A DNA stretch of 64,000 nucleotides from CAVQHY01 sp963712465 (GCA_963712465.1 CAVQHY010000008.1:310001-374000), one strand, 5' to 3'; positions 1-9,077 are shown, counted from the first letter of the stretch. A program made the numbers and translations. Notes: a model not told the origin generated them from the letters alone.

Positions 1-180
1 CTCGGCGAGCTCGGCCGAGAACTTCGCGCGCCACGAGCCCTGGTGCCGACGCGCAAGCTCGTCGGCGACCATGAAGCCCACGTTGTGGCGGGTGTTCTGA
101 TATTCGCGACCGGGATTCCCGAGCCCGGCTACGAGCAGGTCGAGCGTCGAGGCGTCCTCGCCCCGACGAAAGAAGCGCAC
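1..180 (-). CDS. pth: Peptidyl-tRNA hydrolase, N-terminal part (runs off the left edge)
   Basis: Hydrolyses the ester bond of peptidyl-tRNAs that drop off ribosomes, in the cytoplasm. Only the first 60 codons are inside the window. They contain the family signature GLGNPGREYQNTRHNVGF, with the conserved Asn of GNPG and the catalytic His of TRHN. The first possible start is GTG at 180, because the in-frame TAG of rplY lies one codon upstream. An AGGAGG sits directly against that GTG, so spacing is tight and the exact start is uncertain. It lies just downstream of rplY in the order prs-rplY-pth, as usual in actinobacteria. Confidence 0.9.
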   Translation of the reverse strand, partial: MRFFRRGEDASTLDLLVAGLGNPGREYQNTRHNVGFMVADELARRHQGSWRAKFSAELAE

Positions 181-183
181 CTC

Positions 184-867
184 CTAGTCGCCGGAGGGCT
201 CGGCCTCGGGCGACGCCTCCTCCGCTGCCGTCGAGGCGGCTTCCTCGCCGGGCTCGACGCCCTCGCCCTCGACGACCTCTTCGACCTCCTCGACGACCTC
301 GACGCGCGGAGGCGAGACGGTCGCGACGGTCATGTCGAGGTCGTCGAGCAACTTGACGCCCTCGGGCACGGTGAGCTCGGCGAGACGGATGCCGTCGTTG
401 ACAGCGAGGTGAGCGACATCGAGGGGAAGTCGGTCAGGCACCTCCATCGGCAGGGCCTCGACCGTGACCTCCCGCGTCACCTGGTTCAGGACGCCGCCCA
501 GCGTGACGCCGACGGGTACGCCCACGAGCTCGATCGCAACCTGGGTCTGGATCACCCTGTCGAGGCGAATCTCGTGGAAGTCGACGTGCAGGACGCGCGA
601 CTTGATCGGGTCGAGCTGGAAGTCCTTGAGCACGGCGTGGTGAGGCTTCTCCTGGCCCTCGAGAACGACATCGAGGATGGCGTGCCTGCCGTGCTCCCCG
701 GAAAGCGCTCGGCGCAGGTCTCGCTCCGGCACGGCGAATGTCACGGTGTCCTTCCCGCTCGAGTACAGGACGCCGGGGATGAGCCCCTCCGAGCGCAGCC
801 GCCGAGAAGCAGCGCTGCCGCCCCCGTCGCGCTTCCTCACCTCGAGCTTGACCCTCTCGCCGGCCAT
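184..867 (-). CDS. rplY: 50S ribosomal protein L25 (TL5/CTC type)
   Basis: Binds 5S rRNA in the central protuberance of the large subunit. The 227-residue product is the long TL5/CTC form: an N-terminal 5S-binding domain (roughly residues 1-95, starting MAGERVKLEVRKRD), a C-terminal beta domain, and a Glu/Ala-rich acidic tail over the last 40 residues, common in actinobacterial L25. ATG start at 867; no clear Shine-Dalgarno is seen. It is followed after 3 nt by pth in the same frame, so the two are probably co-transcribed. The prs gene lies upstream beyond an independent plus-strand gene. Confidence 0.95.
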   Translation of the reverse strand: MAGERVKLEVRKRDGGGSAASRRLRSEGLIPGVLYSSGKDTVTFAVPERDLRRALSGEHGRHAILDVVLEGQEKPHHAVLKDFQLDPIKSRVLHVDFHEIRLDRVIQTQVAIELVGVPVGVTLGGVLNQVTREVTVEALPMEVPDRLPLDVAHLAVNDGIRLAELTVPEGVKLLDDLDMTVATVSPPRVEVVEEVEEVVEGEGVEPGEEAASTAAEEASPEAEPSGD

Positions 868-882
868 GTCCGGCCGAGGAGT

Positions 883-1008
883 CTAGCCGAAGGCGAAAAG
901 CCAACGCAGCACGAGTACGACCGGCAGCAGCATCCCCAGGGCGAAGGTCAGCACCGTTACGAACGCCGTAGCGAGAACGAACGCCTGCGTGTCGGGATCC
1001 AGCTGCAT
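883..1008 (-). CDS. Small single-span membrane protein, unknown function
   Basis: A short frame ends 15 nt before rplY. From ATG 1008 it gives 41 residues, MQLDPDTQ followed by an uninterrupted hydrophobic stretch of about 30 residues ending LRWLFAFG, so one membrane helix with a short outer or inner tail. Longer versions from ATG 1044 or GTG 1071 are possible; the upstream part is basic and less protein-like. A weak GGTGGG precedes ATG 1008. No family is recognised. Its place next to rplY suggests co-transcription only, not function. Confidence 0.45.
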   Translation of the reverse strand: MQLDPDTQAFVLATAFVTVLTFALGMLLPVVLVLRWLFAFG

Positions 1009-1071
1009 GCCCACCGAATCGGTCTGCCCTCGGCGGCTGTGCATCCCTCGATGGGGCTTCGCGAACTCCAC

Positions 1072-1662
1072 GGATGAGCCGGCCGCGACCCTGGACCTGG
1101 CGCTGCGTCGGGGTTGTCGATCGCTATCGCCCGCTCAACGCGGCGCCCGGCCGGGTCAGTGATTTCCCTGGGGCAAGTCGGTGGCAACACCGATGTCGAT
1201 CTGTCGCAACGCGCAGATACTCGCTGTTGCTCTGGGTCGTCGCTCTCGCCCCTCAGTGGTCGACAAGAAGCGAGCGACAAAGCGCTACGAGAGGGAGGGC
1301 ATTCCCGTAATGACTGTGTTCCGCGCGTGAGAACCGGACACTCCATCCCGCGAACAACCCATGTGCCAACAGGTTCCCGAATCGAGCTACGGCGTCGTCC
1401 AGGAAGGACAAAACCAGCTCAGGCCGTTCGCCTCCCACGTTGCAGGAGGCAGCGCACTGACAATCGGTCGCGTGAAGGTGCTGGCGTTCGGCCCTCGAAC
1501 TCATCCTTTGCTCACCGGCTTCAGCCGCATGAGTCCGTACGCTGATCCTGGCGCTACAACGCCGACCAGGGGCTCACGGCGAATGAGGCGCTCTGACGGA
1601 AGAGCGATGTCAAATCGGGTCAAGACGGCGCGACAAGCGTCGTCGTCAAGGAGGAGGTAGCA
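1072..1662. other. 590-bp stretch without a recognisable gene
   Basis: Open frames on both strands here give arginine- or serine-rich translations without hydrophobic or domain-like patterns, and base use looks less GC3-biased than in the neighbouring genes. I see no tRNA, no repeat and no transposase remnant. Its right end holds the strong ribosome-binding site AAGGAGGAGG (about 1649-1658) for the next gene; a promoter for that gene must also lie here but is not obvious. Confidence 0.5.
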
Positions 1663-2073
1663 GTGAGTACGAGAAGCTCCATGGCAGGCTGGATCGGCTT
1701 CGCAGGCATCGTGATGGTGATCCTCGGCGGCATCGACTTCTTCCAGGGTCTAATCGCCCTGTTCGACGACAAGTACTACGTCGTGACCACCACCGGCTTC
1801 CTCGTCTTCGACTTGACGGCCTGGGGCTGGATCATGCTGATCTGGGGCGTGCTGCTCGCGTTCGCAGGTCTCGGCTTGCTGGCCGGCCGAGCATGGGCGC
1901 GCTGGTTCGCGATCGTGGTCGTGGCGGTCAACTTCTTCGCCCAGCTCGGTTTCCTCGGCAACAGCCAATACCCGCTCTGGGCCCTGACCGGCCTGGCGCT
2001 CAACATCATCGTGCTCTACGCACTGATGGCGCGCTGGAGCGAGAGCCAGGACGACCTGGTCTCGGCGCGGTAG
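1663..2073 (+). CDS. Four-helix membrane protein, DUF7144-like
   Basis: A 136-residue integral membrane protein with four predicted helices (about 9-31, 50-75, 82-103, 108-125). The pattern GWIMLIWGVLLAFAGLGLL, then GRAWARWFAIV and the NFFAQLGF segment match a family of small actinobacterial membrane proteins (DUF7144) of unknown role. GTG start at 1663 follows a near-perfect AAGGAGGAGG five bases away. It is monocistronic: isolated between two minus-strand blocks and closed by a strong hairpin. The family assignment is from memory of its sequence pattern. Confidence 0.8.
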   Translation: MSTRSSMAGWIGFAGIVMVILGGIDFFQGLIALFDDKYYVVTTTGFLVFDLTAWGWIMLIWGVLLAFAGLGLLAGRAWARWFAIVVVAVNFFAQLGFLGNSQYPLWALTGLALNIIVLYALMARWSESQDDLVSAR

Positions 2074-2082
2074 CACGACCTC

Positions 2083-2125
2083 GGCTGAGGCCGCCGTGCA
2101 GATGCGCCGCACGGCGGCCTCAGCC
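2083..2125 (+). terminator. Strong intrinsic-type hairpin after the DUF7144 gene
   Basis: A perfect 17-bp inverted repeat (2083-2099 and 2109-2125) with a 9-nt loop starts 10 nt after the stop codon. There is no U-tract, which is common for actinobacterial terminators. Confidence 0.8.
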
Positions 2126-2296
2126 ACAGCCCGATCGTCAGGCGGACAGGCAGTTGAGCCCGCCAAGTCATGTACGAAGCGCCGTGGACGGCCGCCCAGT
2201 CCTGGTGTCCTGGTAGCAGCGCGGGCGCGCCAGTCAGGCGAGTCCGCCGAATAGGCCGGTGTGCGCCCGAGCCGGTAGAAGGTTCCGGTAGAAATG

Positions 2297-2325
2297 AACG
2301 GCCCAACCCGTATGGTTGAGCCGTT
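2297..2325 (-). terminator. Terminator hairpin of the glmU-prs unit
   Basis: On the minus strand a 12-bp stem (one G-U pair) with a 5-nt loop lies 5 nt after the prs stop and is followed by CATTTCT. It ends the metG-to-prs block. Confidence 0.8.
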
Positions 2326-2329
2326 CTTG

Positions 2330-3403
2330 TTAGAAGAGCTGATTCTCGCCGGCGAAGATCGCGGATACCGAGTCGTCCGAGAAGACGTTCTGGATCGTGT
2401 CGGCGAGCAGCCTGGACACGGTCAGCACCTTCACGTTGTCCGGGCGGTTGAGGGGATCGATGGGCACGCTGTCGGTGACGGCGATCTCTGCGAGCTGGCT
2501 CGCTTCGAGCCGCTCGAACGCACCGGCGGGGAAGAGCCCGTGCGTCGCGCACGCGTAGACGTCCGTCGCGCCTGCCCTCTTCAGCGCCTCGGCCCCGGCG
2601 ATGAGCGTGCCGCCGGTCGCGTAGATGTCGTCGCTCATGATCGCGATCTTGCCGCTGACGCGGCCGACGACCTCGGTCATGACGGCCTCGTCGTGCGCCG
2701 GGCGGCTCTTGTTCATCAGGGCGAAGTTCGCGTCGAGCATCTGCGCGAACTTCGTCGCCATCTTCGCGCGGCCGGGGTCGGGCGAGACGGCGACGACCCC
2801 ATCGCCGTGGAGGCCCTTGTCCCAGTAGTACTTCGCGAAGATCTGCAGCGCGGTCATGTGGTCGACTGGAATCGTGAAGAAACCCTGGATCTGGCCCGCG
2901 TGCAGATCCATGGTCAGGACGCGATCGACCCCGGCGGACTGGAGCATGTCGGCGACGAGGCGCGCGCTGATCGGCTCACGCGGAGCCGACTTCTTGTCCT
3001 GGCGCGAGTACGGGAACCAGGGCATCACCGCCGTGATGCGGTTCGCCGACGCGAGCTTGGCCGCGTTGATCATGAAGAGAAGCTCGACGAGATGGTCGTT
3101 CACGGCAGGCGGGGCGCAGGACTGGACGATGAAGACGTCCGCACCCCGGATCGACTCGTTGTAGCGGCAGTACGTCTCGCCGTTCGCGAACGTCTTCAGC
3201 TCGACGTCGCCGAGCTCGATGTTGAGGTCGTCCGCGATCCGCTCGGCCAGCTCCCGGTTGGAGCGGCCGGAGAAGAGCATCAGCTTCCCGGACGGCCCGC
3301 GCTCGATCCAGCGCCCGCGCTCGCCGATCGGCTTCGGGGGCGGCGGCGCCTCGAGCGTCTCGAGCCCGGGGATCCGGGCCAGCTCAGTCGTCCCGCTCTC
3401 CAA
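2330..3403 (-). CDS. prs: Ribose-phosphate pyrophosphokinase
   Basis: Makes PRPP from ribose 5-phosphate and ATP for nucleotide, His and Trp synthesis. Recognised by KLMLFSGRSNRELAERIA, the catalytic FANGE(T)YCRY segment, the ATP-region sequence FPYSRQDKKS, the MDLHAGQIQGFF loop, and the PRPP-binding loop SDDIYATGGTL. I place the start at TTG 3403: AAGGAGGG lies 5 nt upstream, and it overlaps the glmU stop by 20 nt. This gives 357 residues with an N-terminal extension of about 30 residues before the conserved core. Translational coupling to glmU is likely. A hairpin terminator follows. Confidence 0.95.
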   Translation of the reverse strand: MESGTTELARIPGLETLEAPPPPKPIGERGRWIERGPSGKLMLFSGRSNRELAERIADDLNIELGDVELKTFANGETYCRYNESIRGADVFIVQSCAPPAVNDHLVELLFMINAAKLASANRITAVMPWFPYSRQDKKSAPREPISARLVADMLQSAGVDRVLTMDLHAGQIQGFFTIPVDHMTALQIFAKYYWDKGLHGDGVVAVSPDPGRAKMATKFAQMLDANFALMNKSRPAHDEAVMTEVVGRVSGKIAIMSDDIYATGGTLIAGAEALKRAGATDVYACATHGLFPAGAFERLEASQLAEIAVTDSVPIDPLNRPDNVKVLTVSRLLADTIQNVFSDDSVSAIFAGENQLF

Positions 3404-4718
3404 CGTATCCCTCCTTGTTGACCTGGCGTGCGCGCGCGAGCGCGAGAGCGCGGGCGGGGACGTCGTCGGTGATCGTCGACCCCGCGCCGATCCAAGCATC
3501 GTCGCCAATCGTGACCGGAGCAATGAATGCATTGTGGACACCCGTCCTGACGTTCCGGCCGATCGTCGTGCGTCCCTTCGGCCGCCCTGGCTCGTGGGGG
3601 AAGTTCGCCGTGATGTTTCCGGCCGCCACGTTCGCCCCCTCGCCGACGTCGGCGTCCCCGATGTAGGAGAGGTGTGGCACCTTGGCGCCCGCTCCGATTC
3701 GCGAGTTCTTCACCTCGACGAACGAACCTGCCTTGGCGTCTGCCTCGAGCACGGTTGCAGGGCGAAGGTAACAGAACGGGCCCACGAGCGCGCCCGCGCC
3801 GACCTCGGAATCGACGGCGACAGCGTGCGGCCCGATCTCCGCCTGCGCCCTCACGATCGTCTGCCCCCGAAGCACCGTGAAGGGGTGGATGACGGCGTCG
3901 GCCTCGATCACGACCTCTGGCTCGATCCACGTCGTCGCGGGGTCCACGATCGTGACGCCGGCGAGCATGTGGTCGAGGACGATCCGGTCGCGAAGGTTGC
4001 GGCCGGCGGTCGCGAGCTCGGCGCGCGTGTTCACACCCTCGGCGTCGGCGGGGTCGGCTGCGACGTGAACGGCACCGACACGCCGCTCGTCGACGATATG
4101 CCGGACCGCGTCCGTGAGGTAGAGCTCCACCTGTGCATTGTTCGCGTCGAGGCGATCGAGGGCCGGCCACAGGGCGTCCGCGGCGAACACGTAGATCGAC
4201 GAGTTCACCTCCCGGACGGCGAGCTCCTCCGCCGTCGCGTCGACGACCTCGACGATCGCGCGGAGCGACCCGTCGGGCGAGCGCAGCACACGGCCGTAGT
4301 CTCGTCGGTCGGTCGGCTCGAACGAGAGCACCGTGACGGCCGCATGAGCCCTGCGATGCTCGGCGACGAGCTCCTCGAGGAGCGCCGTGGTGAGGAGAGG
4401 GGTGTCGCCCGACAGCACGAGCACGTCTCCTGCAAAGTGGCCGAGCGCGGGCCGGGCAACGCGAACGGCATCGCCGGTTCCGCGCGGCTCGTGCTGAACG
4501 GCGAGTTGGACGCCGTCGGGAAGCGTCGTGGCGAGCACCTGCTCGATCTGGGGGGAGCACACGAGCACGAACGGGGACGGGCGAAGCGGCCGCGCCGCCT
4601 CGATCACCCAGTCCACCAGCCGTCTCCCGAGCAGCGGATGGAGGTGCTTCGGCGTCGACGATCGCATTCTGGTGCCGAGCCCGCCCGCCATCAGAACGGC
4701 TGCGATCGGGGGGCTCAC
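3384..4718 (-). CDS. glmU: Bifunctional GlcN-1-P acetyltransferase / GlcNAc-1-P uridyltransferase
   Basis: Makes UDP-GlcNAc for peptidoglycan and other glycans. The N-terminal pyrophosphorylase half carries LMAGGLGTRM, then SSTPKHLHPLLG; the C-terminal half is a left-handed beta-helix of hexapeptide repeats (from about residue 245) with the acetyltransferase segment around KNSRIGAGAKVPHLSYIGDA. Length 444 residues is normal for the family. GTG start at 4718, just after the tRNA-Gln gene. The order glmU-prs is standard in actinobacteria and the two genes overlap. Confidence 0.95.
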   Translation of the reverse strand: MSPPIAAVLMAGGLGTRMRSSTPKHLHPLLGRRLVDWVIEAARPLRPSPFVLVCSPQIEQVLATTLPDGVQLAVQHEPRGTGDAVRVARPALGHFAGDVLVLSGDTPLLTTALLEELVAEHRRAHAAVTVLSFEPTDRRDYGRVLRSPDGSLRAIVEVVDATAEELAVREVNSSIYVFAADALWPALDRLDANNAQVELYLTDAVRHIVDERRVGAVHVAADPADAEGVNTRAELATAGRNLRDRIVLDHMLAGVTIVDPATTWIEPEVVIEADAVIHPFTVLRGQTIVRAQAEIGPHAVAVDSEVGAGALVGPFCYLRPATVLEADAKAGSFVEVKNSRIGAGAKVPHLSYIGDADVGEGANVAAGNITANFPHEPGRPKGRTTIGRNVRTGVHNAFIAPVTIGDDAWIGAGSTITDDVPARALALARARQVNKEGYVGERDD

Positions 4719-4731
4719 GCGCCTCGAATCA

Positions 4732-4805
4732 TGGCTGGGGCGGGAGGATTCGAACCTCCGATCACGGGACCAAAACCCGTTGCCTTACCACTTGGCTACG
4801 CCCCA
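4732..4805 (-). tRNA. tRNA-Gln (anticodon TTG), CCA encoded
   Basis: Minus-strand cloverleaf: 7-bp acceptor stem TGGGGCG/CGCCCCA, D-arm with AGTGGTAAGGC, anticodon stem ACGGG/CCCGT with loop TTTTGGT (anticodon TTG), and T-arm with GGTTCGAATCC. The 3' CCA is genomically encoded (4732-4734). It lies between ispE and glmU, the usual actinobacterial position for a Gln tRNA. Confidence 0.97.
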
Positions 4806-4859
4806 CCGAAGAGGAGGAGAGATCCGAGGCAACACGCCGGGCGAGTCTACCGTCGATCC

Positions 4860-5684
4860 TCACCAGACCGGAGCCACGACCCACGATCCGGCTACATCGC
4901 CGAGCCGTGCCCGCGCAGCCAGGGCTTCGGCGCGGCGCTCGAAGAGCCCGTACACGGCAGGCCCGGCACCGCTGACGTCCGCCCGGAATGCACCGGCGGC
5001 CCGCAGCTCGGCGGGGAGGGCCGGGGCTCCTGCCGCGTCGGCGAGATCGTTCGTCGGGAGGTCAGCGAGGTCCGCAGGACGTCGACAGCCTCCGACCGAG
5101 GCGACGAGCGCCGCCCGGCGGCCGGCGAATCCGGGCGCCCCGCCGAGCGTGTCGAAGCGAGCGTAGACGTCTCCTGTCGACGTCTTCGTCTGATTCGCGG
5201 GCACGATCACGACCACCCAGTAGTCCTGGGGAAGGTCGATCGGGCTCAGCCGCTCGCCGGCCCCTTCCGCGAGTTTCGGGCCGGGCGCGAGGAAGAACGG
5301 CACGTCGGCGCCGAGTCGCGCGGCGAGCCGATGGAGCTTCCCCTCCGGGAGGGGTCGCTTCAGCGTCTCGTTGGCGAGCCGGAGAGCAGCTGCCGCATCG
5401 CTGCTCCCGCCGCCGAGACCGGCGGCGACGGGGATGTGCTTCTCGACGATGACCTGCCACCGGGGCTCGACCCCCGCGGCCCTAGCGAGCGTTTCCAGCG
5501 CGGTGCGGACGATCGTGTCGCCTGCGAACCCCTCGACCTCGAGCGCCGGAGCCGGCTCGAGGTCGAGGCGGTCCGCGAGCTCGATCCGTTGCATTACCGT
5601 CGCGAGCTCGTGGAGGCCGTCCGCGCGCCGTTCGCCGACGACGAGAGAGAGGTTGATCTTCGCGTGCGCGTGCCGTCGGGTCAC
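4860..5684 (-). CDS. ispE: 4-diphosphocytidyl-2-C-methyl-D-erythritol kinase
   Basis: A GHMP kinase that phosphorylates CDP-methylerythritol in the MEP isoprenoid pathway. Seen: HAHAKINLSLVVGERRADGLHEL at the N-terminus (substrate and catalytic region), the ATP loop VAAGLGGGSSDAAAAL, and the C-terminal GHMP motif DVSGAGPAVYGLF. GTG start at 5684 overlaps the rsmA stop as GTGA, giving 274 residues. The tight overlap shows it is co-transcribed with rsmA and tatD upstream. Confidence 0.95.
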   Translation of the reverse strand: MTRRHAHAKINLSLVVGERRADGLHELATVMQRIELADRLDLEPAPALEVEGFAGDTIVRTALETLARAAGVEPRWQVIVEKHIPVAAGLGGGSSDAAAALRLANETLKRPLPEGKLHRLAARLGADVPFFLAPGPKLAEGAGERLSPIDLPQDYWVVVIVPANQTKTSTGDVYARFDTLGGAPGFAGRRAALVASVGGCRRPADLADLPTNDLADAAGAPALPAELRAAGAFRADVSGAGPAVYGLFERRAEALAARARLGDVAGSWVVAPVW

Positions 5685-6514
5685 GCGCTGACGACGCCCC
5701 GCTCGACGAGGGCGTCGAGGAGAAGCGGAAACTCCTCGGGCGCAAGGGCCTCCGCACGCGCCGAGGCCGCGTGCCCGATCGCCTCGAGCGCCGCGGTGAC
5801 CTGCCCCCGGCTTGCGAAGCCGCCGAGCTCGAGAGAGTTGGCAAGCGTCTTGCGCCGGTGCGCGAATCCCGCCTGGACGAGGGTCTTCAGCGAACCGAGG
5901 CCGTCGGGCCAGTCGCGAATCCGACGGAACGCGACGAGCGCCGAGTCGACGTTGGGCGGAGGCCGGAAGCAGCTGCGCGCGACCGGATGCATGCCGGTCC
6001 GCCGGGCGGTCAGCTGAACGAGCACCGACACCGCCCCGTACGCCCGCGTTCCGGAAGCGGCGAAGAAGCGATCGGCGACCTCGCGCTGCACCATCACGCA
6101 CCAGAGCGCGATCCGGGGGAGGCCGTCGAGGCTCTCGACCACGATCGGCGTCGCCACCTGGTAGGGCAGGTTGGCCACGAGCTTGTTCGGGGGAGGTCTC
6201 AGCGTTGCCAGCGGCACTCGGAGCGCATCGCCGAACACGAGCTCGACGTTGTCCCGACCGGCGAGACGCTCCCGCAGGTGCGGCTCGAGGCCCGGGTCGA
6301 CCTCGACGGCGTGGACGCGCTGGACGCGGTCGGCGAGGTGCGCGGTCAGGATGCCGAGCCCGGGGCCGATCTCCAGCACGACGTCGTCCGCGCGAAGCTC
6401 GGCGAGGCGCGCAGCGACGTGAAGGATGTTCTCGTCGACGAGGAAGTGCTGGCCGAGGTCACGATTCGGCACGATCGGAACGAGGCTGGACTCGTGTGAT
6501 CCGCGGGCGTTCAC
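5681..6514 (-). CDS. rsmA: 16S rRNA dimethyladenosine transferase
   Basis: Dimethylates the two adjacent adenines in the helix-45 loop of 16S rRNA, a late check on 30S assembly (KsgA). The 277-residue sequence has LGQHFLVDENIL, the SAM motif EIGPGLGILTAHLA, the acidic VEVDPGLEPHL, and the catalytic NLPYQVATPIV (the N-L-P-Y motif). GTG start at 6514 overlaps the tatD stop (GTGA), and its own stop overlaps the ispE start in the same way, so three genes form a coupled set. Confidence 0.96.
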   Translation of the reverse strand: MNARGSHESSLVPIVPNRDLGQHFLVDENILHVAARLAELRADDVVLEIGPGLGILTAHLADRVQRVHAVEVDPGLEPHLRERLAGRDNVELVFGDALRVPLATLRPPPNKLVANLPYQVATPIVVESLDGLPRIALWCVMVQREVADRFFAASGTRAYGAVSVLVQLTARRTGMHPVARSCFRPPPNVDSALVAFRRIRDWPDGLGSLKTLVQAGFAHRRKTLANSLELGGFASRGQVTAALEAIGHAASARAEALAPEEFPLLLDALVERGVVSA

Positions 6515-7263
6515 GGCAGCGAGAACGCCCGGGCGGCATTGGCCCCGATCGTCTGCTCCAGCTCTGCTGGGCTCTCGCCGCGGGCGCTTGCAAGGGCGGC
6601 GAGGGTGTGGACGACGAACGCCGGCTCGTTGCGCCGCCCGCGCACGGGCTGCGGCGCCAGGTAAGGACTGTCCGTCTCAGCGAGCAGACGCCCGGCCGGA
6701 ACCTGCGTCGCAGCCCAGCGAAGCTCGGCGGCCTTCGGGTAGGACACGTTTCCCGCGAACGAGACGAACCAGCCGTGCTCGAGCGCCGGCTCGAGCAGCG
6801 CGGTCGAGGAGAAGCAATGGAGGACGACGGACACGTCTCGCGGAAGCTCGCCTAGGACACTCACCGTGTCCTCGTCCGCCAGGCGAGAGTGAACGACGAG
6901 CGCCTTGCCGACCTCGGCTGCGAGCTCGGCCTGCATGCGGAAGAGCAAGGCCTGACGGTCGCGGGGCGCCCGATCGCGGTAGTAGTCGAGGCCGGTCTCC
7001 CCGACGGCAACCGCCCTCGGGTGCTCGAGCAGACGCCGCAGCTCTTCGAGGTCGGGGCGGCTGGACTCGCCCGCCTGATGTGGGTGGATGCCGAGCGCTG
7101 CGAAGACCCCGTCCTCCTGCTCTGAGATCGCGAGCGTCGAACGACACGACTCGATGCCGGTGCCGACGGAGATCACCGTCGAGACGCCCGCCTCCCTCGC
7201 CCGCGCCATCGCCTGAGCGGGTGTTTCCTCGAGCGCATCGAGGTGCGCATGCGTGTCGATCAC
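6511..7263 (-). CDS. tatD: TatD-family metal-dependent deoxyribonuclease
   Basis: A metal-dependent hydrolase with DNase/exonuclease activity in the family. All metal-site motifs are visible: IDTHAHLD at the N-terminus, GETGLDYYRD, VVHSRLADED, LHCFSS, and the C-terminal ETDSPYLAP. 250 residues, normal for TatD. GTG start at 7263 overlaps the metG stop by 4 nt and its stop overlaps rsmA. The pair metG-tatD is conserved in many Gram-positive bacteria. Confidence 0.93.
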   Translation of the reverse strand: MIDTHAHLDALEETPAQAMARAREAGVSTVISVGTGIESCRSTLAISEQEDGVFAALGIHPHQAGESSRPDLEELRRLLEHPRAVAVGETGLDYYRDRAPRDRQALLFRMQAELAAEVGKALVVHSRLADEDTVSVLGELPRDVSVVLHCFSSTALLEPALEHGWFVSFAGNVSYPKAAELRWAATQVPAGRLLAETDSPYLAPQPVRGRRNEPAFVVHTLAALASARGESPAELEQTIGANAARAFSLP

Positions 7264-9077
7264 GCCGGCGTGGAGGCCGCCTGCTCCATGCGCGCCAGCT
7301 CCTCCGCGACGACCCGGTCCGGATCGAGCTTGCGAAACAGCGGGCTGGGCTCGCGCAGCGCCTGACCGGGTGGCAGCGCACTCGGTGCCCAGCGCCCGAC
7401 CCAGCTCCCGTAGTCCCCGCTGAGAATGCGGTGCTGCGACCCGTCGGCTTCGGCCTCGTCGCGAAACGCGAGCGGCCCCGCGAGGTACCCGTCGTAGCCG
7501 AGGAGCTCGTGCACCGTCTGCGACGTGAACGGGAGGAAGGGCGTCAGCAGCGTCTTCAGGCTGTCGACACAGCGAAGCATCACGTACAGGACGGTGCCTG
7601 CGCGCGCGCGGTCGGACGTGAGCAACGCCCACGGCGCCTGCTCGCTCGCGTACTGATTCACATGCGACGCAAGCCGCATCGCCTCGGCCAGCGCGGCCCG
7701 GAAGCGCGCTGCCTCGATCAGGGCGCCGACGGTCTCGAACCCGCCCTCGACCGTGTCGACCGCCGCTCGATCCGCTTCCAGCAACTCGCCGGGAACGGGT
7801 ACCTCGCCGAAGTTGCGGTGGACGTTCGTCATCGTCCGGTTGACGAGATTGCCCCAGTTCGCGACGAGTTCGTCGTTGTTGCGACGCACGAACTCCGACC
7901 ACGTGAAGTCCGTGTCCTGCGTCTCCGGACCTGCCGCCGTGAGGAAGTACCGCAGCGGGTCGGGGTCGTAGCGGTCGAGGAAGTCGTGCACGTAGATCAC
8001 GACCCCCCGGCTGGAGCTGAACTTCTTCCCCTCCATCGTCAGGAACTCGCTGGACACGATGTCGTGAGGCAGCCCGAGCGGACCGCGCCCGGCGCCGATT
8101 TCGCCGCCCGCGTCGTAGCCCATGAGCATGGAGGGCCAGATCACCGAGTGGAAGACGATGTTGTCCTTGCCCATGAAGTAGTAATGACGTGCCTCCGGGC
8201 TCTGCCACCACGAACGCCACGCCTCGGGCTCCCCGACGGTGGTCGCCCACTCGACGCTCGCCGACAGATAGCCGATGACGGCGTCGAACCACACGTAGAT
8301 CCGCTTGTCCTCGAGCTGTTCGTAACCCTCGACCGGGATCGGAACGCCCCAATCGAGGTCCCGCGTGATCGCGCGCCGACGGAGCTCCTTGACGAGGTTG
8401 AGCGAGAAGGCACGGACGTTCGGACGCCAGTGCTCCCGAGCAGTGATCCACTCCGTCAGCTGCGCGGCGAACGCCGGCAGGTCGAGGAACAGGTGCTGCG
8501 TCTCCCGGAACACAGGGGGCTCGCCGTCCGTCCTCGAGCGGGGGTTCAGGAGGTCGGTGGGATCGAGCTGGCGACCGCAGTTGTCGCACTGGTCGCCGCG
8601 CGCCTCTCCGAACCCGCAGTGCGGGCACGTGCCCTCGATGTACCGGTCGGGGAGCGTGTGGCCGGTCGCTGCCGAGAACGCTCCGAGCGCCGTCTGCTCG
8701 ACGATGTGCCCCTTCTCGTACAGCGTCCTGAAGACGTCCTGAACCACGTGGTAGTGGTTTCGTGTCGTCGTCCGCGTGAACAGGTCGTACGAGAGGCCGA
8801 GATCTCGGAGATCCTCGCGAATCACGGCGTTGTAGCGGTCGGCGAGCTCCCTGGGCGTGATCCCCTCCCGCTCGGCGGCGACCATCACAGGCGTCCCATG
8901 CTCGTCGGTTCCGCTCACCATCAGCACGTCGTTGCCGCGCAGCCGGTGGTAGCGGGCGAAGATGTCCGCGGGCACGCCGAATCCGGCAACGTGACCGATG
9001 TGGCGGGGCCCGCTCGCATAGGGCCATGCCACGGCGACGAGAATCCGCTGAGGCTTCGGCTGGTGGGCGTCGCTCAT
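7260..9077 (-). CDS. metG: Methionyl-tRNA synthetase
   Basis: Charges initiator and elongator tRNA-Met. A class I synthetase with the HIGH-type motif PRHIGHV near residue 22-28, a zinc knuckle with CPHCG and CDNCG pairs around residues 150-170, and the KMSKS-type loop as KKFSSSRG. 605 residues; the C-terminal tRNA-binding EMAP domain of longer MetG proteins is absent, as in many actinobacteria. ATG start at 9077; a TATGAT hexamer at 9107-9112 is a candidate -10, leaving a leader of about 25 nt. Confidence 0.96.
   Translation of the reverse strand: MSDAHQPKPQRILVAVAWPYASGPRHIGHVAGFGVPADIFARYHRLRGNDVLMVSGTDEHGTPVMVAAEREGITPRELADRYNAVIREDLRDLGLSYDLFTRTTTRNHYHVVQDVFRTLYEKGHIVEQTALGAFSAATGHTLPDRYIEGTCPHCGFGEARGDQCDNCGRQLDPTDLLNPRSRTDGEPPVFRETQHLFLDLPAFAAQLTEWITAREHWRPNVRAFSLNLVKELRRRAITRDLDWGVPIPVEGYEQLEDKRIYVWFDAVIGYLSASVEWATTVGEPEAWRSWWQSPEARHYYFMGKDNIVFHSVIWPSMLMGYDAGGEIGAGRGPLGLPHDIVSSEFLTMEGKKFSSSRGVVIYVHDFLDRYDPDPLRYFLTAAGPETQDTDFTWSEFVRRNNDELVANWGNLVNRTMTNVHRNFGEVPVPGELLEADRAAVDTVEGGFETVGALIEAARFRAALAEAMRLASHVNQYASEQAPWALLTSDRARAGTVLYVMLRCVDSLKTLLTPFLPFTSQTVHELLGYDGYLAGPLAFRDEAEADGSQHRILSGDYGSWVGRWAPSALPPGQALREPSPLFRKLDPDRVVAEELARMEQAASTPA

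Noticed and set aside
1114..1545. 143-residue open frame in the 1.1-1.6 kb gap
   Set aside because: Composition is low in hydrophobic residues, with no recognised motif or start signal.
3219..6017. 932-residue open frame on the plus strand
   Set aside because: It is antisense to prs, glmU, tRNA-Gln and ispE, and is Arg/Asp-rich without domains; a mirror of GC-rich codon use.
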